In this document: positions 1 to 7,475 of the stretch, one piece after another
Layout of the letters: each line of letters opens with the position of its first letter
How positions within the stretch are numbered: the first letter of the stretch is position 1
NCBI GenBank assembly: GCA_014825775.1
Contig: MVAQ01000378.1
Span: 1 to 11,189 of the forward strand
DNA: 11,189 nt
Direction of reading: 5' to 3'
DNA from: Krasilnikovozyma curviuscula
Lineage: Eukaryota; Basidiomycota; Tremellomycetes; Cystofilobasidiales; Mrakiaceae
Notes under the pieces: generated by a model
Databases searched by the model: none
The model's input: the letters and a program-made list of their open reading frames with translations, nothing else
Told to the model about the DNA's origin: nothing
Translations under genes and position numbers: made by a program

Positions 1-52
<52 letters not shown>
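1..52. repeat. (CA)n dinucleotide microsatellite
   Basis: An uninterrupted run of 26 CA units opens the window, so the array probably continues upstream. It is followed by a short A-rich stretch and two TAG trinucleotides, and then by coding sequence of the Rab4-like gene. The array therefore lies at the 3' end of an intron, where a pyrimidine tract and branch site would be expected. No CTRAY-like branch site is visible between the array and the exon. Confidence 0.97.
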
Positions 53-56
<4 letters not shown>

Positions 57-67
57 CATATAGTTAG

Positions 68-891
68 AATCAACTCCCCTCATACCATTGGAGTAGAGTT
101 TCAGTCAAGGACTATCAAAGTTGGCGACAAGACACTTAAACTTCAGGTTTGTGCCCGTTTATTCCTGTCAGAGCGTTGTTACGTTGTGATGGAGCTATTT
201 TTCTCTGATTCTTTCCATCCATCTCACTTGCAGCTTTGGGACACCGCTGGCCAAGAGCGGTTTCGATCAGTCACACGCTCGTACTATCGAGGTGCCAGTG
301 CGGCGATACTGGTTTACGACATTACATCAAGGGCATCCTTCTTGTCTCTTCCAAGGTGGCTCGCTGACGCTCGATCTTTAGCTTCACCGCATCTGGTTGT
401 CGTCTTAGTTGGAAATAAAGTAGACATGGCAGATGAAGCGAGAGAAGTTGAGTATTTGGAAGGATCTCAATTCGCGGAGCAGAATGGTGAGCCACCAGTC
501 AAGGCTGCTTGACTTTGATCTTGAACATCACTAATTCACCGATAATGAAGACCTGCTGTTCTTGGAGGTCTCTTCCTTGACAGGCTACAATGTCGAGACT
601 CCCTTTCTTCTGGCATCTCGATCAGTTCTGCAGAGGGTCGAGTCTGGAAGTGTTGATCCAGTGAGCATTATTGATACGTCTTTTGCTCTATTCAAGCAGC
701 TCTGTTAGACTGACTGTGCCTGTGGGATGGGACAGGATGAATCTGGAGTTGGTGTCTCATTCGGCGAACGACAGCTTAGATCTCTGGGTGGCGGTTCCTC
801 CCTATCTTCCCGTAGAGGTGGCAAGAAGAGGCGGAAAAGCCAGGTGGACGTCCATGACTTGGTAGGCTCAGGCTCAAGATGTAGCTGCTGA
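68..891 (+). CDS. RAB4: Rab4-type small GTPase (Ypt4/Rab4 family), 5' end outside window
   Basis: Visible exons are 68..146, 234..486, 551..660 and 736..891, with GT-AG introns of 87, 64 and 75 nt; all phases agree. About 198 residues are present, starting at switch I (HTIGVEF). The P-loop exon lies upstream of the window. Visible G-domain motifs are WDTAGQERF (switch II, G3), GNKVD (G4) and EVSSLTG (G5). The stretch after G3 (SYYRGA, YDITSR, WLADAR..LAS) matches Rab4 better than Rab11, Rab5 or Ypt1 as I recall them. The tail has a KKRRK basic cluster and ends RCSC, a Cys-x-Cys site for double geranylgeranylation by Rab GGTase, so the protein should sit on membranes. Rab4 proteins control fast recycling from early endosomes. 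The ATG at 186 lies inside an intron and is not a start. The first visible acceptor could be TAG ending at 67 (used here) or at 63. Rab identity is secure; the Rab4 subclass is likely. Confidence 0.9.
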
Positions 892-1135
892 GCGTGTATT
901 TTTGGCGATGAAGCACAAAATTTTGGCTTTAGACGCGTTGTACCAATCGTTAATGACATCAATTTGTATACCCGACGTTCATCCCGTCTCGCTCGCCTGT
1001 TACCCTACACAATTCCTTTCCTTGCTTAAGCGATACCACCTTTATCCCCCTATCCTTGTAATGCCGATGGAAAGAGACACAGAGAAGCTTCTAAAGACAG
1101 GTGGACGAAACAAATACCGGGATCCAACTGCTCAC
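892..1135. other. Convergent intergenic spacer (3' ends of Rab4-like and Yrb2-like genes)
   Basis: This 244-nt gap separates two genes that converge. It must hold both 3' UTRs and polyadenylation sites. I see no AATAAA, no tRNA-like B box and no repeat. A small open frame on the + strand (902..1174) resembles nothing, runs into the antisense of the neighbouring gene and is not supported. Confidence 0.6.
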
Positions 1136-3263
1136 TCATACTCCCTCCGAATCAGGTTTCATTGCATAATTTAGGTATTTGGGTGGTTCAGGAGATGGTG
1201 AAGAGGAGTCGAGAGGTATTAGGGACAGAATGTTGTTGTAGAGATCTTCTGCAGACTTTGCTGTTCCAACCTGCAAAATAATGGCCAACAATCAGGAACA
1301 GTATTTCAAAGAGTATTACGACTGGAGAGAAGATGAGACAACTTACCTTGATCGCGAGGTGAACCATGGTACCTTCCTCAATGGCAATCACTCGAACAAA
1401 CTTGTCCTGCTTCTCACACGTCATTCCAGCGAAGACTGCTACATTCAGAATAAGCCTAAACACAGCTTCAGATCGCATGACTGAGGAAAGCGATGGTTAG
1501 CAAGACTGAGGACTCTCTATCGCAGATCACAGGGACTGACCTAACCGAGCTTTCTTTGCATCTTCTTTTTTAATGTTCAGTTTCAACAGACCAGTTCCCC
1601 TCTCCTTCCATCCTCCATTTTTTTCCATAACATGGAGTTTCGCTCGGACTTGATGCACTGTTGACTCGTCCTCTTCACCCGTGATTACTAAATCGACGAG
1701 ATGGAGCTGTTAATATAGTACAGTTTGAAGTTACCCACAAGGGCTTTCAAGTAGAGCTAAACTCACCATCTTGTTCCTGAACTTCAACTGTGGTCGCCTC
1801 GTCCATTACAGGCTCGAACGTGCTCGGTCCAGCAACGGGTTCGGCGCTGTGTGGTTCAGCATTGAAGGCTGACGATTCAGGCGTGGTACGCTTGAAGACG
1901 TTGGAACTGTTGTCTTGCTTAGCAAAAGCACTTGGTGCAGATGAGAAGCTACTGAAGGCTGTTGAGCCAGCGAACGGAGATGGTGAGGAAGTATGTCTGC
2001 TACCTGAAGTGAAGGGAGAAGCTGAAGTTGCGGAAGTGAAAGAAGAATATGTCGTACTGGCAGTGGAAATACTGGCACCAGCAGGCTTCCCAGATGGAGT
2101 AGCAGTAGAAGGGGTGGGTGACGTTGATGGAACAGTGGAGATTGAAGGTGTCAAAGAAGGAGATGATGGCGTCACAGGTTTTGGTTTGGTAAAGGGCGAC
2201 GACGTAGATGCGAAAGATGAGAATCCGAACGACCCTATCGGTTTAGGTTTAGGTACGGTGGGCACAGGAGCTGAACCAGGTGTCGACGATGGGGATGGGC
2301 TTGAGCTGGCTGAACCTACTTCTTCTTTGACTTTCTTGGTTTCGGCGCCTTCCAGTGGTGAGTCACCTGGCAGAGAGCTTCCCGTCCTATTGAGCTTCCT
2401 TTTAAGAACCTTCTCTGTCGCGTCGCTGAGGCCATCTTCGCCAGCGACAGCTGTCTGTGGAAGGCTTGACTCTGGTTCCTCAGCTTCCTCCGCAACCGTC
2501 GTGGCAATCTCTTCAGGCTCCACTGAATTGCCCTTCATCTCCGTCTTTGCTTCAGATACTTTCGTTTCCGTGGGGACTACTATTGTCGTTTTTTGTGGAG
2601 TAGTCTCGGTGTCAGTGAGAGAAAAGACCTCAGCGGGTGCAGGTGGTTCATCTGCTGGAGTTGCTATGGGTTTTGCTTCCTCAGACTGCTTCTTTAACTC
2701 ATCAACACCCATTTCTTTGACACCCTTCTGAACTTCCTTCAGATTACCGCCATTCCTCTCGTCTTGATCGGATGAAGTTGAGGATGACGAGACTATTCTG
2801 TTCTTCTTTTTGGGAAGGGCGACGCTGGGAGATCCGGTAACTGCAGCTGAATCTGACGTTAAGGTAGAAGCGGATGGCTAACCAAATAACCACGAGGGAA
2901 AGGTAGAATATGTTAGTGGTTGGTGGATGAGGAAAGACGAGTGACGGAGAAGAAGAGCAGATTGCAAGTAGCGAAAACGATAAGAAGGAATGGACTAACC
3001 TCTTGGTCTACTGAAGGCTCAATGCTACCTTCTCGCTCACGTTTCCTGCCAATTCTTGCTTCCTCTTTGAGAGCTGTTTAGAGCCACAGGAAGCAGTCAG
3101 AGCCCCGTTGACGACTGCAAAGAGAGACCAAAAGACCCAAGGCTGGTCTCTCAGCGAGAGGGAAAAAAGGGTACTTACTGGAAGTTTCTCTGACGGAAGT
3201 TGGGACAGATTCCTCAGCTATAGGAGCTTGAGGTGATGATTGATTTGGATCCACTTCGTCCAT
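1136..3263 (-). CDS. YRB2: Ran-binding nuclear export cofactor, Yrb2/Hba1/RanBP3 type
   Basis: Exons (minus strand) are 3179..3263, 3000..3073, 1767..2877, 1541..1687, 1347..1480 and 1136..1270. They give 561 residues and join in frame throughout. The N-terminus has basic clusters fit for nuclear import (GRKRERE near 37-43, PKKKNR near 75-80, LKRK near 211). Residues about 266-380 are a Ser/Thr/Pro-rich segment with sparse Phe repeats (SFGFSSF, SSPF, AFSSF, SAF), like a degenerate FG domain. Residues about 424-545 form a RanBD: WKERGTG at 450-456, then LVMRSEAVFRLILN, which closely recalls the RanBP3 pattern. Family members bind RanGTP and Crm1/exportin and help export NES cargo. The ATG at 3263 is chosen; an in-frame ATG at 3353 would add 30 residues. 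The antisense strand of the big exon is also open, a composition effect. Nup2/Nup50 is the main alternative, but the RanBD reads as RanBP3-like. Confidence 0.85.
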
Positions 3264-3446
3264 CAGATAGGTTTCTTGCCTTTTCGCCGAGAGGCTCGTG
3301 GATGTTCGCAGGAGAAGTAGAGGTGTGGCTGAGGTCGAGAAGTGTTTTGCCATGGCTCGTTAAATATTATGAGAAGCAATATCACAATCTGAGCAGCAAT
3401 ATGTATACATCGTTTCTAATTTGGGAATAAGCACCGCAAAGAATGT
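3264..3446 (-). promoter_or_regulatory. Short tandem spacer: 3' UTR of upstream gene and promoter/leader of Yrb2-like gene
   Basis: Only 183 nt separate the stop of the adaptor-like gene (3447) from the chosen ATG of the Yrb2-like gene (3263). Only 93 nt remain if the in-frame ATG at 3353 is used. The spacer also has an out-of-frame ATG at 3410 opening a 16-codon ORF that ends at 3360. Terminator and promoter signals must be interleaved here. No TATA box or AATAAA stands out. Confidence 0.5.
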
Positions 3447-6228
3447 TTATAGGCTATCAAAGAACGAAATATCAGCTTGACTGAGAGCCGCCGCTTTGTG
3501 TTGAGCGGAGGGTTGACTCTGGGCTGAAGGAGGTGACGGTATCGAGAAAACAACACTGGAAGCTGATGCTGGAGCTGATAGAGCCGGTGACATGCTTGGG
3601 AAAGCAAATAAATCGTCGGCTGCATTGCCCGCGTCGTTGACAGACCGAAATGCAGGTGGGTTGCTTTTTTTAGGGGTACTGCGACCAGGCGGTGGGAGAA
3701 TAGTTGGAACAATTATTGGTGGTACCACAAAATGAGGGGACGGCATCCTTGGTTGCAACGGTCGTGCAAGAGATGGCGTTTGAATAGGGTGGGAAGGTTT
3801 ACGCTCTTTCGCTGGAGTGAAGCTGACAGATTCAGAAGATGGTGCTAGCGGTAGAGCTGGAAGTGCAGTTGAAGAAGCGAAAGTGGGTTGAAGTGGTTCT
3901 GGAAAAGTAGGGAAAGAGTCTTGCCGGCTTCCGTCGCCTTCCAAGAATTCTCCAAAACCATCGTCCGCTTCAAAAGGCATTGACATAGCGGAAGTCTTCG
4001 AGTGTAACAATGCTTGAGGTAATGGTGGAGCTGTCAATATAGTTGATATTGCAGGCTTAACAGGGGTGGGAGTTGCAAGGAGGTCGAAGTCGGGCCAAGT
4101 GGTAGCGGATGAAGCTGATTTGTTGACTGAAGACACTGGTTGAAGAACTGCTTGGTTTCTGAAATCGTCATCCATGTGGTCCGAGAAGATATCAAAGCCG
4201 TTTGGTGTTGACCTAGATGAGGGTGGTGGAGCAAGGGCGGCGGGTAATTTCGACGCGTTGACCTTATTGGCTTGAAGAGGAGCGAAATTCAAAAAGTCGT
4301 CCAAGTTGTGGCTGTGAGCCAGCACAGAATCGTCCTGGGTAGTGTCAGTGTTGAACTGGGCAGCCGCGCCTTCGTGTGCATCGTCAAGGAAAGAGAAGGC
4401 ATCTGCCGATAACCCATTGTTCTTCTGTTGCTGCTGCTGTTGATTACTCTCTCCGTTTTCTCCTTCCATGCCCGTAACAGTTTTCCTGGAGAACCAGCTA
4501 GACAAGCGGCCTCGTTTTCCAGTAGGTGCAGGCAATTCGTTGTCCTTAGTTACCTGAGAAGAAGCTAAGAGGTGTTCTACAGTCCCCGCTGGCATTTGAG
4601 AAATCGAAAGAGAAGTTCTTGGTGTGGTTGAACCTGGAGTGGTAGTGATGGGGTCTGACGAAACATTGTCTGGTCGAAGCGAGGGTTCGGGAGACTGATT
4701 GGTAAGTGTAGGGGTTGCATTGGTGCCGGTGGTGGTAGAGGTTGAATGTGTTGGAACTGACAGCGAATGCACGTGTTGGAGAGGCGACGCACTGGTGGAG
4801 CGCTGAGGTATATGGGTCGATGATGCCTTTCTGCCGAAGAATGACAAGAGACTGCCTTTCGTCATCACTTGAGCTTCAGGCATCGTGTTTTCAATCGATT
4901 CCGGTTCTCCCAACATCGATCTACCACTCCATGAATCCAATGCTCCCACATCAGCTTGTGACAGAGATCCACCGTCGTTACTAAAGGCGCCATATGTTGT
5001 CGGCTTCCGTCGATTGGAAAGGAAAGACGCGGAAGATGATAACTGGGAGGATCGATTCACAGCATCTTTAAACCGGCGTTCTGTAGCGGTTCCAATCAAC
5101 AGAGGCTTTGTGAAATTGACGACAAAAGGCGGTAGTGAAGACAGTTCTTCGAGCAAGTCCAATCTGTCGATATTGAATAGCAATGGTACAAAACCATCAG
5201 GGCGCTTGTTAATCAGAAAATAAAGCAACTAAAACTCACGACGGCCATTTATCACTCTCAAATTCTTTCAAATCTACCGGCTTTGGTGCATCTTTGAAGA
5301 TGTCCTTCGCAAGGTCTTCCCATTGCTCACTGAGGGAATCGACAATTGCCGTTGGAGGCTAACGCGCAAAAAACAAGATCTGTTACTCTGGATTCATGCC
5401 TCTATCAAAATTAGTTGTACTCACAACTCTGGCTAATTTCTTCTCTGCCTCCTGGCGAGCGCGTTGCCATAGCTCGTCTTCTGATGGAACTGCAACAGAT
5501 TGGAACCCTTCTTTGTCATCTGTTTCATGGAGTACAAGCACCTTCATTTCGTCGTAGTCATCAACACCCTTGATTGTATCTACATTACTCGGCCATGTCG
5601 GAGGAGCTTCGTCGAATCCTCCGTTCCAGTCCTCTTCCTCTCCTCCCCATTCCGTGTCTCCTGCTGGTGCTGCACCTCCAAAGCCCCCAAATCCTCCAAA
5701 ATCCGTATCGTATGACTCTGAATGGGGAATGTTGATTGTAGCTGCCGTGGGTGATGTGAAAGGCGCAGGTTGAGGAACATTGTACGCAGAAAACGACGAC
5801 GAATCGTCTTCAGCTGGGAATGTCGAGAATGAGGGTGTTGGTGATTCTAGTTCTACTTGTCGTACTTCTTCAGCACCAATGTTGTCAATGTTGTCGAGCG
5901 GGAGGGTTTGTTGGTCTGTTTGTAGAGCTAGAGGAGTGGAAGTTGCTACCGAAGCCAAATTCTCTGCTACTCCTTCAGTTTGCACAAAGGAAGATGGACT
6001 AAAGACAGGGGAACTGTCCCACACTGGTTTGATGTCTTCACCCCAGTTATTCGACGGTAGCTCACCACCACCCCATCCAGAAGATCCCGCCTCTCTATCC
6101 GACGAGTTCTCATCCTCCGACAAAGGCCACGCCGGTCCTACGACAGGAACTTTCAAAGGTGTTAATGTTGGGGTTGGGGTGGACCAAGCATCATCTACAG
6201 GTGCCGATGATGCCCATGGGTCTTCCAT
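3447..6228 (-). CDS. Large disordered protein with clathrin-adaptor-type motifs (Laa2/aftiphilin-like, tentative)
   Basis: Exons (minus) are 5425..6228, 5240..5358 and 3447..5163, giving 879 residues. The ATG at 6228 is the first in-frame ATG. The only ordered-looking part is residues about 240-350: a charged helix (WQRARQEAEKKLARV) running across both introns into LDLLEELSSLPPF and a basic stretch. The rest is Ser/Pro/Thr-rich and acidic, with many short aromatic motifs: several Trp-containing acidic patches in the first 210 residues, DFGGFGGF (176-183), LDDFLNF (595-601), FDIF (631-634), DGFGEF (709-714), DDLFAF (824-829) and a C-terminal DISFFDSL. DFGxF/FGEF-type peptides are known ligands of AP-1 gamma-ear and GGA ear domains, and occur in aftiphilin and yeast Laa2; that is the basis for the guess that this is an adaptor accessory protein at the TGN/endosome. 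A Q6 run (549-554) and a duplicated LxS[FW]FxRK motif (413-420, 528-535) also occur. The gene model is firm; the function is not. Confidence 0.75.
4425..4442 (-). repeat. Short CAA/CAG polyglutamine tract inside the adaptor-like CDS
   Basis: Six consecutive Gln codons (mixed CAA and CAG) encode Q6 at residues 549-554 of the 879-residue protein. They lie between an acidic Gly/Glu/Asn segment and a segment with the aromatic motif AFSFLDD. The mix of codons makes it less unstable than a pure CAG run. It is a likely point of length variation among strains. Confidence 0.8.
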
Positions 6229-6499
6229 TCTAACATGCCTGTCTTGATGGTTGGTTGCAACCGTTGGAATCTCAAGACGCGAGCTTTGGGCGACGGCGGT
6301 GTCACTGTCACAGCGGCTCTTTGTGGACTTTCTTGCTGTATTAGAAGTCACAGAACTTGAAGGTAACAACTCTCCAACTCATCACCCAGTGAGAATACTG
6401 ATTTTGGCTTTCAACAATATTACAACATCTACCGCAGTCAAACAAAGCACCACATTCCCTTCTCTCGCGATAGAAATCAAACTGCAGTCTCTATGCCCA
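6229..6499 (-). promoter_or_regulatory. Promoter/5' leader of adaptor-like gene, 3' UTR of TMEM170-like gene
   Basis: This 271-nt gap lies between two genes in the same orientation. The coding frame of the downstream gene stays open upstream to about 6369, but there is no ATG in it before 6228. An out-of-frame ATG at 6236 lies 8 nt upstream of the chosen start and opens a 13-codon ORF overlapping it, stop at 6195. No TATA box, palindromic operator or repeat was seen. Confidence 0.45.
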
Positions 6500-7277
6500 T
6501 CATATGAAATTACTCATTGTATTATAAGACGTAACAATAAGGGTGATTCCTTGTATCTGGCAGATTTGAAAGCGTTCGGCGAGAGATTTGCTGTCAGATC
6601 GTTCCGATTGCGGTCGTGCAGTCGCTAAACTGTACTTACTATACCCCATAGAAACGGTATCCACCTAAACACAATAGTAACGTTTAGAGATAGAATGAAT
6701 TCAACTCTGTCAGGTGAAATTTTACTTACGTTGACATGCTGAAGTGCGCTGCGTCATAAACCGCCGCTAAGCTGAATCCTGAGCCGGCACAATTCGTTGA
6801 AGACGATTCAGCTACTTTTCCAATACAAATTCTGATACGTTATTGTATTCTCACCAACAACTACGGTTCCAAAACTGGCCAAAAACACTGTAAAGAGGAT
6901 GGCGGCCAGAGGAACCAACGCGGCTCTCATTAAGCCTCTTTTAGCAAACACTACAAAAGCCCATAAGCCGCACGGCATGAAGATCGCTGAGAAAATGAGA
7001 ATGGTCCAGAGAAAGGTGAACCTGACGATATCTATCGACCAGGAGGATGGATGGAAAGCAAGCCAGCTCCGGCGCAGTGTTAGATACAGAACGACAGAGG
7101 AATGATCTCAGCACGACAGAGTGAGATATTCTCACCTTCTGGATAGTACAGATGGTAGCCTGTGTCATCTCTTATTGTTGGGACGTAGAGTGAAGGGAAT
7201 TTTGGAGGGGTGTAGCCAAGTGGAATCTGAATCTTGGTCTGGTCGGGAGCCTGGAGGATTGACTTGATATTGCCCAT
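6500..7277 (-). CDS. Small multi-pass membrane protein, TMEM170-like
   Basis: Five exons on the minus strand: 7136..7277, 6855..7031, 6730..6778, 6640..6664 and 6500..6556. Introns are 104, 76, 65 and 83 nt, all GT-AG, giving 149 residues. The fourth exon is just 25 nt. An N-terminal soluble part of about 48 residues (GYTPPKFPSLYVP, YHLYYPED) precedes three hydrophobic spans: 52-76 (FTFLWTILIF..GLWAFVVF), about 85-113 (LVPLAAILFTVFLASFGTVVVG) and 125-142 (WIPFLWGIIQGITLIVTSY). A KRG loop joins the first two, and VYDAAHFSMSTW links the second and third. The order (Phe-Trp TM1, Gly-Leu turn, small-residue TM2, VY..A..F.MS linker, W..F TM3) fits the TMEM170 family, whose animal members have been linked to ER and nuclear-envelope shape. 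No fungal role is assumed. The start is the only upstream ATG. It is divergently transcribed from Snx4. The exon chain is strong; the family name is likely but needs a profile search. Confidence 0.72.
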
Positions 7278-7475
7278 GTTAAGACTATTCAAAGGGCCAG
7301 CAGCCCTCCCTATCCTCCCTGTGTGAGGTGTGTGGTGTCCAGATCAAAATAATAGCTCAATCTTGGAACGTCAAAAAATGGGGAAGGTGTGGTAGTCCCA
7401 GGGAACCTGGCTCGCCTACGACGACGACTCGGATTTGCCCCCCCCTCTACTTTGTTTTCCTCATTTGATTCTAAA
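7278..7475. promoter_or_regulatory. Divergent promoter region between TMEM170-like gene and SNX4
   Basis: This 198-nt region must drive both genes. Toward SNX4 it carries a C-rich/pyrimidine tract (about 7434-7460, including eight C) just before the ATG, typical of fungal transcription-start regions. It also has a short ACG repeat (about 7418-7427) and an out-of-frame ATG at 7378 that encodes only five residues before a stop at 7395. Toward the TMEM170-like gene there is a purine/pyrimidine-biased block (7305-7320). No clear TATA box is seen. Confidence 0.55.

Noticed and set aside
186..233. ATG at 186 as the start of a short Rab protein
   Set aside because: It lies in the intron 147-233. 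The switch I exon upstream (68-146) joins in frame to WDTAGQERF and no Rab can lack it.
902..1174. A 90-codon + strand ORF after the Rab4-like gene
   Set aside because: It runs from spacer into the antisense of the Yrb2-like terminal exon, with no recognisable product; the Rab gene clearly ends at 889-891.
1790..2731. A 313-codon open frame on the + strand opposite the large exon of the Yrb2-like gene
   Set aside because: It is exactly antisense to a well-supported exon rich in Ser/Pro/Thr codons, which leaves the other strand open. Its Val/Gly/Glu-rich translation looks like nothing known and it has no spliced continuation.
5164..5228. Continuing the adaptor-like frame upstream to a TTG at 5228
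   Set aside because: No ATG is present, and splicing at 5163/5240 gives continuous sequence in the right phase, whereas reading through meets a TGA just after 5240.
5780..6247. A 155-codon + strand ORF
   Set aside because: Antisense to the first exon of the adaptor-like gene; low-complexity mirror without features.
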